64,000 bases of DNA from Letharia columbiana (taxonomy: Eukaryota > Ascomycota > Lecanoromycetes > Lecanorales > Parmeliaceae), in contig NW_023501103.1 of assembly GCF_014066305.1 (NCBI RefSeq), positions 62,001-126,000 of the forward strand. The letters are read 5' to 3'. The translations under genes and the position numbers were made by a program. How positions within the stretch are numbered: the first letter of the stretch is position 1; every line of letters begins with the position of its first letter. The notes under the pieces were generated by a model, which saw only the letters and a program-made list of their open reading frames with translations, had not been told where the DNA came from and did no database searches. Positions 11,357 through 21,899 of the stretch are shown here, piece by piece.

Positions 11357-13296
11357 ATGGAGAAAGTCAGTGGCGACAAAAGCACGGTGTCTAGCTGTCA
11401 CAAAAAACCTTCTTATGCCCCATGGTACACCGTTCCCAAGCAACCCATTGTGAGTGTTGAGCATCCGTTCATCATCAAGGATGTCGACAAAGGACTAGCA
11501 ACCCTCGGAAGTCCCAGCAAGTTGGAAGAGGTAAGCCGCCTTTATCTCAACAGGCATCCACATCTGATGTTTCTTAGCTGGTCCAAGAAGATGACGCTAT
11601 CGCCAATCTGTATCTGAAGCCGGGAGATCGCATGTCCAAACCCTTGAAGTCGGCCAATGTCAGCACGAATAATATCCTTCTGAAGGTGACGGTGCCGAAG
11701 AGAACTGGCCTAAAGCGTAGGCGCGGTGCAGGGGGTCCGTATCATGAAGGCGCCGAAATAGAAATGCTCGGAGAGCGAGCGGCGCCTATGGTCATGGACG
11801 CTCAATACCTTTTCCGCTCAATGCACGACAATCCAAAGAGCTATCAAGTCGAAGCAATTGGTACTGTCCACCAGACTCATCGCTTCCGAGGTATGGAAAC
11901 ATTGTTTCCTGAGGCTGGATTTGAGTGCGCTGATACCGTTAGGCATGCCGGACTTCGTCACCTCGACCGAGAACATGCCGCTCACAAAGAAATTCCGAGA
12001 ACATATATTACCAATCGACTGTAAGGTTCTCCATTCAAGAAAACCGCATCCATTGATTACTGTCAGATGAGAAAATGAAAGGCTTCAAATTCGATATGAG
12101 CAAAGGTGTCAAGCCAAATACTGAGATCATTCCCGCCCCCATCCTGGACTCATTTCACTCTTCCTTTCAATTACTCGTACGTCATTCGAAGTTGTTTACG
12201 AATGGTCAAGGCTAACAATTGCTAGTTATCGCCAAAATCCTTGTGTAAAGCGAGTCGTTGATCATCTGGGTAACGTCCGCACCATCAATGTGCAAGCTGG
12301 TCCAAAGATTACGAATCCTCCTGTGCCTTTTGATGTCAATGTCGTCCCACAGGGTCCTTCACCAGATCTTCCTGCTATCGAGACTCTGACGCCCGCAATG
12401 CAGCGGTTGGTCAACAAAGCGCTTAGTATAATGCAGGACAGGCCTATTTTCACCCGAAGAGCACTTTACAACTGTATGCCAGGCAATGACTGGGATATAT
12501 TGGGTCACAATGCTGCCAAATACGTCTACCAGTACGCGGGATACATGTTCTCGTCTGGCCCTTGGCGCGATGCTCTTGTTAGATATGGCGTAGACCCACG
12601 CACGGATCCCAGCTTTAGGATCTATCAAACTATGATCTTCTTGCTAGAAAACGAGCGTAAAGACAGTCGAGCAAGATTCAATCGGACTAGACCTGACCGA
12701 ACGAAGACCGAACAAGTGTCGAGGAAAGAGAGCCATCTTTTCGATGGCGTGACCGTCAGCAAGGACGGGAAGATATGGCAAGTTTGCGACATCTCAGAGC
12801 CGTTTCTGAAAAGCCTCTTGTCCACCAATAATCTTCGTAAAGAGTGTCACGTAAGCATTGCGATTTCACGTGCTATTTGGCGCTGACCCAGTTCCAGATT
12901 GAAAGGGATGGCTGGTACCATAACGGCACCTGGGCAAAAGCCAAAATTATCATGAAAGCCAAAATTGCTGCTATCCTAGACGGTGTGCCCTCGAATGACG
13001 CCGCCTTCGCCAAAGTCGCAGATGAGATGCCCGAGATTATGAGAAACAATAACAGAGCCGCAACGTATCTAAGCCCGAATGCAACGCCAGAGGAGACTCA
13101 TTTAGCAAGTGTGATCCGTACCACTGCTCAAATGCATTACTCAGCCAACCAAGACGGGACAAGAGGGAACGACGGCTATGATGATGAGCGAGACCAAGAT
13201 GAAGAGATAGCGATGCCAGCGGTGCTTGACGACGGCCTGATAGATCCGAGGATTACTGAAGCTGTTTCGCAGTTTGCGCCTCGATTCCGAGGCTGA
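11357..13296 (+). CDS. TFC1: TFIIIC subunit 5 (Tfc1/Sfc1, tau95-like; frame broken in CCCGCCCCC)
   Basis: A subunit of RNA polymerase III factor TFIIIC that binds the A-box of tRNA genes. Exons are 11357-11530, 11578-11890, 11943-12020, 12067-12176, 12226-12850 and 12898-13296; introns are 46-52 nt. Family segments include YTVPKQPIVSVEHPFIIKDV near the start, LYLKPGDRM, NILLKVTVPKRTGLKRRRG, VEAIGTVHQTHRFR, FREHILPIDYEKMKGF, PIFTRRALYNCMP and YMFSSGPWRDALVRYGVDPR, then an acidic C-terminus (EDEE-type). In exon 4 the frame leads IIPAPILD. Removing one base at 12132-12140 gives IIPPPSWTHFTLPFNYS|YRQNP, the family's expected text, and makes all joins in frame (565 aa). Confidence 0.9.
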
Positions 13297-13441
13297 GCGG
13301 AATGAGACGACTGGTGAAAGGATGTATGTTGGTGGCGCCCAGGACCTAGACCAAAAAGGTGAAATGTGGCATGCTGCTAATGGGTTTTGAGAAAGATGAA
13401 ATAACAAACAGCAAAACGAGTCACGGCCGCAAGCAAACAAG

Positions 13442-13910
13442 CTACCAGCGAAAGACAGCTGTATGAGCAGTACGTCGCGCGACCTCCAGTACTTCGTATT
13501 GGCGGACCAGGACAATGAAGCGGTTGTCTCGCAATAGGTTCAGCGTTTCGTCCAGGTTCTCCTTGAATCCCAAATTCCTTGGGTGCAGTACTCGAAGAGA
13601 GCGCGGTCTTACTTGCGAGGAGCTTCCATGTGTTAGATCATTGGCTCCAATTCCCGCTCTCTGTCGTGATATTAGGGTCCGTCACCATTTCCTCTAACCA
13701 AACTCACCGGTCAAGGCAATTACCATGAGAGTAGGCGCCCTCAATCTTTAGGGGGCCTTCGATGACAGAGACAACGAACTCGCTGTTTAGTCTTGGCGTG
13801 ATGCCATTGGCTTCTTTTCGAAGCCCCCTTCCCAGTGCATTTTCTATTCTCCAGACTGACTGGACCGGTTTAAAATCAACCCGATTGAAGGGATGGGTGG
13901 AGAGTGCCAT
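13442..13910 (-). CDS. Small hypothetical protein (139 aa, two exons)
   Basis: The frame opens at 13910 with ATG in a good context and reads MALSTHPFNRVDFKPVQSVW and on. A consensus donor (GTGAGT) at 13707 joins through a 49-nt intron to an acceptor ending at 13659, giving exon 2 at 13658-13442. Exon 2 continues with RVLHPRNLGFKENLDETLNL and ends FRW. Both halves have protein-like composition (charged and aliphatic residues well mixed, no low complexity). I recognise no family. There is no signal peptide or membrane segment. It lies convergent with TFC1, with only about 145 bp between the stops. A nearby AG pair leaves the exact acceptor uncertain, and a short alternative ending shortly after the intron is possible. 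Confidence 0.5.
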
Positions 13911-14871
13911 GGATGTGGGTTAATGTTTTCATGGCCAGAATTCTCGTGTCTGGGGTCAACAACCTCCTTCTGGAGCAAGCGCTAGCGATCTACGATTCAG
14001 GAGATTCTCAGAAAGCTCATGAAGCATCCGAAGTATCTGAGGGCAGGCACGCCACCCCGTCAAAGTTCTGTCATGTCGAGATCTCTCAGTCAGATTATAT
14101 CCCACAGGCTGAGACTAGGCTGAAACTCCCATTTGTGCGATCGTGTAAAATTGCCAAAAGTTGCCACGTCGTTTACATTCCTGATTCATTATACTAGACT
14201 AGCGGAGGGAACTCCGGTCTATCTAACCCTCGACCTCAGTAGACTCCATGACAACCTCTTCAGATCGAAGGCTATGCTTCACGCTCTGTTTGCGAACCTC
14301 ATGGTCAGTTAAAAAGGCTGATTACCTTGTTCTAGACTCATGTTGCGCAGCACAGACAACTGTCAAAAAAACCTTACGCGTACTAGATCCCGTGCAGGAG
14401 ATGCCTCCTGAAAGACTAGCCTCATTCTCCTATGTCCTGCAAGAACCCTATGGCGCCCCCTGTCTCTAAAAGCACCCTAAGCGTTCCGTATCCGTCGATA
14501 TTTGGGCGGTTTGCAGAGACAATGGAGCGTCCTGCGATGCGACTGCATCCAGGGGTAAACGTACGCCCGCAAAGCGCCACCAACCCTCGCAGCCATCAGT
14601 GAGCTTTGATCTCCATGTCACTTCGAAAGATTCTATACGCCACCTTGCATTTGGCTGGGTGCCGTTTGCGAGGAAGTCTGGGGGACGAGAGGTACAAATA
14701 GGACCAGAAATACCCAAGATCAGACTTGACATATAAAATTCATCAGCATAATTTGAAGTATCGCGACAATTTCATCGGCCGAAGTGCCTAAGTTGACACA
14801 ATTGCCTAACTTGCCGTCCGACTACTCTATCATTGTCTCACATCTATCCACCCATTCTGTATCCTGCAAAC
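13911..14871. other. Intergenic region with weak open frames
   Basis: Frames of 73-97 codons occur (13904-14197 +, 14248-14469 +, 14466-14732 -). The last, starting MSSLILGISGPICTS, could be a small exon but has no partner I could splice to it. Nothing here is firm. Confidence 0.4.
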
Positions 14872-15493
14872 ATGTATCTCCCTCTGACTCTGATTCCCCT
14901 TTCAGCCGTCAATTGGCCAACATCATTGCCCGGTAAGCGAGGCATTCTCCTCTTCCACACTCTACATTCACCTAAAGCTAACATCATCAGTTCCCGAAAA
15001 CGGTCAAAATGCAATGGCAGTACCGATCACATCACCAACTCCAACTGCTGTGATCGCATCCTTCGAAAAACGTCAACCTGCATACGCTCCCGTAGAGACA
15101 TATAAGCCCGTCCTCGAAGTCTTAGCCGGAAGTGCTGCCGACGCATTGGAAGAGCGTGCGAGTGGTGCGGATGATGGTTTCGACAGTCTCCTCTGCGCGA
15201 CCTTGAAAGCGCTGAAGGGCGAGAACCCTGCCACATTCACTAGTCTGTTGCAATCCTGCACCGACTTGACTGATTCGAGTGCGACTCGGCGTACGAAGAC
15301 CCTCAAGGAGCGCAACGTCGTTAACGACAAAAAGGACCTCGCTACTGATATTGAAGCTGTGGACAGTGGATCTGGCGAGGCAATTCTGGGCAGAAGCGCG
15401 ACCAATCTCCTGGAGAAGCGCGACCTCGACATCAACAATATCACGAAGAAGCGCCAAGACGAGGGCTCGACAGCCTCCTTTGAGCCACTCTAG
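14872..15493 (+). CDS. Secreted protein with several Kex2-type dibasic sites
   Basis: Exons are 14872-14932 and 14991-15493, with a 58-nt intron with a GCTAAC branch site; the protein is 187 aa. The first exon encodes a hydrophobic leader (MYLPLTLIPLSAVNWPTSLP) that fits a signal peptide. The mature part has only two cysteines. It has repeated basic cleavage-like sites: SFEKRQPAY near residue 45, KTLKERN in the middle, LLEKRDLDINN and ITKKRQDEG near the end. This layout resembles Kex2-processed repeat/secreted peptide precursors, although the peptides between sites are not repeated. No domain is recognised. The function is unknown; a processed secreted peptide or effector-like role is inference. 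Confidence 0.65.
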
Positions 15494-16341
15494 AAGAGGT
15501 CGTCGCCGAGCATCCGGGCCGGATTTTCCTCTCTCGGTCCTTGGTGCAAGTCTATGAACCATTCGGCTAGTCCCTAAGTAGAGTGCATCATCTGACACAG
15601 CAAGGCCACATTGTTTGCATTTTACGGATTTTGAGTTGCATGAGCATACGCCGACGCAGATGCATCGACAGCATGTAGGGGGAGTTCGGGTTTGCTGCTG
15701 AGCAGATTAGGTGGCACTCGGCGCGCGAAGGGTATGGAATGAATCATCATTTGGCGTTGCTGGAATTGCAGGCGCGGTGACTCTAGGTTTGGGAGCCCAA
15801 TATAGCACTAATATGTTAGTCGATAGCAGGAAGCAATAATGACAAAGCATATCTCTCGATGTAACGCAAATTCTTGAACCAACAAAAGACAGAGAAAACC
15901 TCCGCGAGTCCCTTTCACACTGGCCGTTCACAGCGGAGTTGCTTCGTCAAGCAAAAGCTGTTATAACCCGTACCCAAGACACCGCCAGGGAACTGCGGTG
16001 CTCACAGCAACCAGTCTTTCGACCCTATCACTGTCGCCATTTGCTCGGCAATGCAGGTCTTAGTGTTGTAGCTCTAGATCGAGACTACACGCCTTTCGTC
16101 AAGGTTCTCTTCTCTTCAAACTACGACGACAGTAGATATCTCGACCGTAGATTTGAGTAGCAGCTCGTTTATCCCCCTTGACGTTGTTAAGAGCTTTTTT
16201 TCTCGAAAGGAGTCAATGCTCTGAAGCAGTGTTATCGATAGAGGCGTCTTGTAGACGCGCTAAACGCGGTGCAGTAATCAGTAAACATTGAATCTATGCC
16301 AGTGCCCAGTAGCCGTACGAAACGCACACCTTTTGACAAAA
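15494..16341. other. Intergenic region upstream of CDC16
   Basis: No supportable gene. Two frames of 73-74 codons overlap on opposite strands. The stretch next to 16342 is the CDC16 leader. An unseen short 5' exon of CDC16 might lie here. Confidence 0.5.
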
Positions 16342-18243
16342 ATGCAGCAGCTGCTCAAAGACTGGCGGCAGGATGCCATGCACAAGCACCAATATGAGTC
16401 TGCTATCTACATAGGGGATAAGCTACTCGCCATTACCAGTAAGCAAGTCAACCCATCCGCAAGAGCAGAGAACTCATCTTCGCCAGATGATCCTAACGAC
16501 GCCTTCTTCCTTGCCCAAGTCCATTTCTCAACCGGCAATTATACCCGCGCGCAAAGTTTCTTAGACAAGCATGATCTCGTGGAACACAACTCAGCATGCC
16601 GGTACTTGGCCGCTCATTGTCAGATCAAGCAAGGGAAATACGAGGAAGCTCTCTCAATACTAGGAGACAGAAATCCAAGCCATCTTATTATATCACCGAG
16701 TAAGACACGGCGGAAATTACACCATACGAATGGGACACTACGGCCAGGAAGTAAGCATGGGAAAGCAACAGGGAGACCTGAGAGGATAGAAAAGAGCGAG
16801 GAGAGGGATCGGGAGAATACATCCAACATCAAGTACGAAGCAGGCATGTGCTATCTACGGGGATTATGTTTCGCGAAGCAAAGCGCCTTCGATCGCGCGA
16901 AAGAGTGTTACAAGGACGCTGTACGAATAGATGTACAATGCTTCGAAGCATTCGATCAGCTCATGAAGAACTCTCTCATGTCACCAGATGAAGAATGGAC
17001 CTTTCTGGATTCCCTAGACTTTGACTCAATCTCTGGAGAAGACAGTTCTACATCTCAAGAAGTCGCTCAGTTCGCCAAGATGCTCTACACCACCCGCCTC
17101 TCGAAATACAAGAACCCTACGGAATTCAACCACGCATCCGAGACCCTTTCTACCCATTATAACCTCGCCACAAATCCAGACCTCCTCCTTTCCAAAGCTG
17201 AGCTCTTCTTCACACAATGCCGCTTCAAACAAGCACTCGCCCTCACAACCTCTATCCTGGAAACCGACGAATACAACTTCTCCATCTACCCTCTCCACCT
17301 AGCTTGCCTACACGAGCTCGCCCAGACGAATACGCTCTTCCTAATCTCCCATCGCCTCGCCGACCTCCATCCTGACCAGCCCGCCACCTGGCTAGCAGTC
17401 GGTGTTTACTATCTCAGCATATCCCAAATAGCAGAAGCGCGGCGCTTCTTCTCTAAAGCCTCAATGATGGATCCACACTTCGGTCCTGCCTGGATTGGGT
17501 TCGCGCACACCTTCGCTGCAGAAGGTGAACATGACCAAGCCATTTCCGCATACAGTACCGCTGCGCGCTTATTCCAGGGGACTCATCTCCCACAGCTTTT
17601 CCTTGGCATGCAGAATCTACAGCTCAACAACATGACTCTCGCCCATGAATACCTCAACGCCGCTCACGCCCTGTGCAGCACTGATCCTTTGCTTCTCAAT
17701 GAGCTTGGCGTGGTCTTCTACCATCTTGACCACCTCTCCGAAGCCATCAACATCTTCAACAGTGCTCTCACCATTGCAGCCGACATAGATAGTGATCCTA
17801 GGGCGTGGATCGCTACCCGCGCAAACCTTGGCCACGCGTACCGCCGGCAACGAGAGTGGGCTCTAGCATTGCAAGAGTTCGAAGAGGTCTTACGCCAGGG
17901 CGGTCGGGATGCAGGCATCTTCTGCGCCAAGGGTCTCGTGCTGCTAGAGATGGAAAGGAGCTGGGAAGCGGTGTGTGCGCTACATGAGGCTTTAGCTGTG
18001 GGGCCGCAGGACCCGATCGCTACCGATCTGCTAAGCAGGGCGCTGGAGGAGAACGCTAGCGTACAGGGATGGGGTGGTGCGATGGAGGCAGAGGATGAGG
18101 TAGATAGAGAGTTCGACAAGGTCCTGGCGGCAAGGAGGCATGGGCCTGTGGGAAGGAAGCCAAGGAGAAAAGACAAAGGAAAGCAGAGAGTCAGCGAGGT
18201 CGAAGAGGATAGCATGATGATTATGAGTGATGACGAGGATTGA
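16342..18243 (+). CDS. CDC16: Anaphase-promoting complex subunit Cdc16/APC6/Cut9 (TPR protein)
   Basis: A scaffold subunit of the APC/C ubiquitin ligase that drives mitotic exit. The reading frame is open from 16288, but the first in-frame ATG is at 16342 (MQQLLKDWRQDAMHKHQYES), giving 633 aa in one exon. Family members start similarly with a helix before the first TPR. Numerous tetratricopeptide repeats follow, for example YESAIYIGDKLLAIT, KYEEALSILGD, FDRAKECYKDAVRID, WLAVGVYYLSISQIAEARRF, FGPAWIGFAHTFA, LLLNELGVVFYHLDHL and TRANLGHAYRRQREWALALQ. The basic/acidic tail (GRKPRRKDKGKQR, then EEDSMMIMSDDED) is unstructured. Fungal relatives often have an extra Pro-rich N-terminus, so a short 5' exon upstream may be missing. 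Confidence 0.93.
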   Translation: MQQLLKDWRQDAMHKHQYESAIYIGDKLLAITSKQVNPSARAENSSSPDDPNDAFFLAQVHFSTGNYTRAQSFLDKHDLVEHNSACRYLAAHCQIKQGKYEEALSILGDRNPSHLIISPSKTRRKLHHTNGTLRPGSKHGKATGRPERIEKSEERDRENTSNIKYEAGMCYLRGLCFAKQSAFDRAKECYKDAVRIDVQCFEAFDQLMKNSLMSPDEEWTFLDSLDFDSISGEDSSTSQEVAQFAKMLYTTRLSKYKNPTEFNHASETLSTHYNLATNPDLLLSKAELFFTQCRFKQALALTTSILETDEYNFSIYPLHLACLHELAQTNTLFLISHRLADLHPDQPATWLAVGVYYLSISQIAEARRFFSKASMMDPHFGPAWIGFAHTFAAEGEHDQAISAYSTAARLFQGTHLPQLFLGMQNLQLNNMTLAHEYLNAAHALCSTDPLLLNELGVVFYHLDHLSEAINIFNSALTIAADIDSDPRAWIATRANLGHAYRRQREWALALQEFEEVLRQGGRDAGIFCAKGLVLLEMERSWEAVCALHEALAVGPQDPIATDLLSRALEENASVQGWGGAMEAEDEVDREFDKVLAARRHGPVGRKPRRKDKGKQRVSEVEEDSMMIMSDDED

Positions 18244-19238
18244 AGGGTACTCATTTCGGAAAACAAGGGGCCCGGCTTTGCATCAGGTGTAAATTGGAGG
18301 AGTCTTACATTATGGGGCGTGTCCTGAATTGAAAATACGTCGGCCTTGGCCTGTATGATATACTGAAACTTAGATACCCCGAAGCTGCAGGTTGGCTTGC
18401 TTTTATGCATGGTGCGTGTCGAGGTTTTTCAACCAATGTACAAAGAGAATCCTCAAGTCGCTCGTTCGGCCTCTTGTGCTTGTCCCTTCTCTGATGATTC
18501 GTCACAGCTGAGTAGAAGTGGGAGCGTAGTCAGGGTGTACGGAGGCCAAACAATCTTTTCAGACGGAGATGGGGGGTTGCAGCGCCTTGGATCCCTTTTG
18601 GAGTATATTGAGATTCCAAACATCATTAACATTGGGCCCGAGACCTATGGGATCTACAGCAGCGAGTTGATGAGAAACGGTCGATTCAGCTATCTGTGGT
18701 ACGAAACCCTAGACTTGACGACCTTTCTCTTTTCGGGGCCCCGCAGGCCTTCGGTCATGGAAACACAGACGCATGCTAAAACAACGAACTTTCTGCGTAA
18801 ACCCCCTCGCTACCGCCATGAATCTCGATTCCATGAGTCGTGAAAACACACTGCTACTGTGAAGAATGGCTGATGAGATGGTCTCAACGCTTGGTTGAAA
18901 CCCCGAAGAAGAATGTCTGATACCGTACTGATGCCGTTGGATAGCGATACATTTTGCATGCGTGACCCCTTGAGGAGTCAAAAGAAAGGAAAAGCTGAGT
19001 GGTGATCTGGTACAAGCGAGCGGTTGAATGCCTTGATGACCCTTGAAGAATGTGGACTACGTCCGCTGTAAAATTGAAAAAGTATGAATCGCGAAGCCCT
19101 ATGTTGGTGGCAAGCTTGTGTCAAGGATCCAAGTGACAGGAGCATATTGACGGTTCATACCATTTGAAATTGGTGACTAAGGATGATGATGAGCCAACAA
19201 TGTTGCCATTCGTGAATTGAAGGGACTGGGATTAGTTC
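18244..19238. other. Intergenic region between convergent CDC16 and BTB gene
   Basis: About 1 kb. The longest open frame (18397-18843 +, 148 codons) has poor protein-like character and no partner exon. I see no supportable gene; the region should contain the two 3' UTRs. Confidence 0.55.
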
Positions 19239-20726
19239 TCAACTGCATCCTAAATCAGTATGAGAAAGACAGTTGTAGCAGTAGTAAGAAATCCAAACGT
19301 ACCGAAGATATGCTCGTTATCCTCCATAAGGTCGTCCTCAGGCATATCTGAGGCTTCCTCAGGGGCAGTCTGACGCACAGGCTCCTTGCCCTTGTTTTTG
19401 ACAGTACGACGACAAGCGGGAGTGGACTTCTCCCCCACCTCTTCTTTCTTGACTGCAATGAAATCTTTCTGCATATCTAATGCCTAATCATCCAATTAGC
19501 TTCTAGACCAGACAACATCAAGCAAAGAGAACTCACAGTAGTGGCAGCAACGAAAATCTGCTCAGCGAACCCGCCTCCCTGTTTGACCATACGAACCAGA
19601 TCTTTCCTGGTCGCCTCATCCACTCCCTTCATGAACATCGGCGCTACCTTGGAAAAATACACCTTGAATGGTCCATTCTCATGGTCAAGTTCCTCATAGT
19701 ACATGTCCTCAGCCCAATCGAAGAATTTGCCAGGCGGGATCCTAGACATGATCTTAGAGCTCGAGAAGAGCTTGACGACCTGCTTCTGCAAGCCGGGCAG
19801 GACATAATGCTTGGCTAGGCTCATGAGTTCTTTGAATTCTTCGAGGCGTGCAAGAGGGGTGTTCTTGTTCTTGGACATCAAGAATTTGTCTTTGTAGAGA
19901 AATTGAAGCATCTGCTCGAAGGCAATGGCGTCGTGGGCCATTAGGGGAAGAGTATTCTGCTTGGTGGCACGCTTGTTTGCTTTGGCTTTGTCGATCTCTT
20001 CTGCGAGCTTGGGGGAGCGCTTGAGGACTGACTCGTGGGCGTGGAACTGAGGGCCGTCTGGGCCGAGCTGGATGATGAAGATGGTGGCTGTGAAGTTCCT
20101 GTTGTTTTTTAGCGTTGAATCTTTGTGTGGGTCAGCAAGGAGGAAGCGTAGACATACATAAACTCCGAGTTGCCAGCCAGTCCGCCGGGTGTGGTGGTAG
20201 AGGTTGCGCGAGGTGCTGATCTCATCAACGCGTTACTACGGACGCGCTTTTTGGTTGGTACAACAGCAGATCCATTTGAATTAGCTGAGCTGGCATTCGA
20301 GTCGCCACGGACACGCTTGCCGAGTGTCTTCTTTGGTGCTTTGGCCTTTGGACGCAGAGGGACTCCATTGGAGTTGCTGGCCTTGACAGATGAAGACGTG
20401 GAGTCCGAATTGGTGCCACAATCGACGAGGCCTTGAGCGACCGAGAAGCTGGAGTCTGCTGAATCCGAATCACTGTGGTTGTTGTCCTCAGGGCTCAAGA
20501 TGTGCTCCGGTGAGACGCGTGCTGGAGGTGTCGGTGGAGGGGCATCATCCCCTGATGCCTCGACAGTACCATCAAAGTCGGGAAGCAACATGGCAGCAGT
20601 TCCCAAATGACGGCTTGAGACAGGAGAAGATGAAGCGGCCAGCTGCTTCGGAGAGCTGCCGACAGAAGGGGGCGATGCCGTCTTCTTGGTGACCCAAGAG
20701 GCCTCGAGACGCGAAGGAGATACCAT
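19239..20726 (-). CDS. BTB/POZ domain protein
   Basis: Exons are 20726-20158, 20098-19537, 19483-19303 and 19249-19239 on the minus strand; introns are 59, 53 and 53 nt; total 440 aa. The N-terminal 185 residues are Ser-rich with basic patches (KKTLGKRVRGD, PTKKRVRS), probably nuclear targeting. A BTB fold follows: NFTATIFIIQLGPDGPQFHA, HESVLKRSPKLAEEI, IAFEQMLQFLYKDKFL, LAKHYVLPGLQKQVVKLF. The C-terminus is charged (KKEEVGEKS, EEASDMPEDDLME). Such fungal BTB proteins often act as adaptors, and the Ser-rich basic leader is common in them. The partner is unknown. The final three-codon exon is chosen on splice signals only; reading through instead would add about 17 hydrophobic residues. Confidence 0.78.
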
Positions 20727-21899
20727 TTCCTGGTATCAAGCCGTACGTTACTTGTTGATATGAATGTGTTTGAGGTGTTTGGAGAGAGTTTTAAGGGATG
20801 TATGGAGTATCAGAGCATAAGTCTTGGGTATGATGGATGGAGAAAGGTGAAGAAGGTCGGGGTCGTGAGATGAGAATTTGGCAGAGAATCAAGGTTACAA
20901 GCCGTGTGTGTGTAGTCGCTCGGTGGCCAATGGGTCTTTGGTCGTTTTGGTGTTGTGACGGTGGCATCGACACGAATGGTCGATATGGGAGGTGTAAAAC
21001 CCTACCACTCGGCGTTCAAATAGACTTGCCCCAAAAAATTCATACACATATCTTCAGTTCACTCCGAGAAAGTGACACACTTGATTCGCTCGATGTGAAG
21101 TGTTCTCCCTGTCGTGAAGTGAAACATCTGCTAAGTATAAAAGGAGTCAGGTGTAGACAAAAAGAGAGTCAGTAAAAGAGGTTACAGCGTCGAATAGGGT
21201 TCTCCTGCGGATCGAAGGAACAACAGATACGGATTACGGACAGAGCTAAAAGTCAGACCTTGGTGTTGGGAACCGTGAGCGGAGAGCGTTTTCAAGGGCA
21301 ACTGTCGTCTGACTATGGAAAGGGCAAGCATTTTCAGGCATGGGGGTAGCGCCAACTCCTGTTGGACTAGAAAAGTTCCGTTGCAGTGAGGCACGAGCAA
21401 GAGCACCCATGAATAGACTGGCGCACGACGTGGAGCCATTTGCAGCCTTTTATGAAACCATTTACAACCTTGACTTTACGGAAAAGCATCCTGCGATGGA
21501 CAAAAGAGATATTGGCGACTTGGTTGGCTGTTCAAATTTTTACCACTGCTGTTGACGGCGTCCAGTCATGAGGCTTTGAGAGGGATACTGCTGAAGGGTG
21601 GTGCAGGATGGTGGGATGCACGACATGGATTAGAGACTGATGTAGAGTGTTTTAATTCTGATTCAAGAGTTCGTTCGCTACTATCCTGCTAAGCGTAAGT
21701 CAGTTCCAGTCGTTAAGAAGGGACCATGAACCTTGCCTTTGGAGGTAGTTCCCCTTCCCACCACGCATATTTTGCCCCTTTTAGCATCCTGAGAGCTCCC
21801 CACCACCTGCGGCCATCTGCTTCTTTCCATTTCATCGAGCTTTTGGTTCACCATGGTGCCTGAAACTGACAGAAGACTACGCCATGCACAGCATGCTCC
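20727..21899. other. Intergenic region between BTB gene start and FAL1 end
   Basis: About 1.2 kb. Small opposing frames (60-112 codons) only. The left side is the BTB promoter/leader and the right side the FAL1 3' UTR. No gene can be supported. Confidence 0.55.

Noticed and set aside
15122..15598. 158-codon minus-strand frame
   Set aside because: Overlaps the secreted Kex2-site protein, which has a signal peptide, a clean intron and better composition.
17718..18410. 230-codon minus-strand frame
   Set aside because: Antisense shadow of CDC16; composition is biased and there is no domain.
18397..18843. 148-codon plus-strand frame downstream of CDC16
   Set aside because: No domain and no start or splice support; likely 3' UTR and intergenic sequence.
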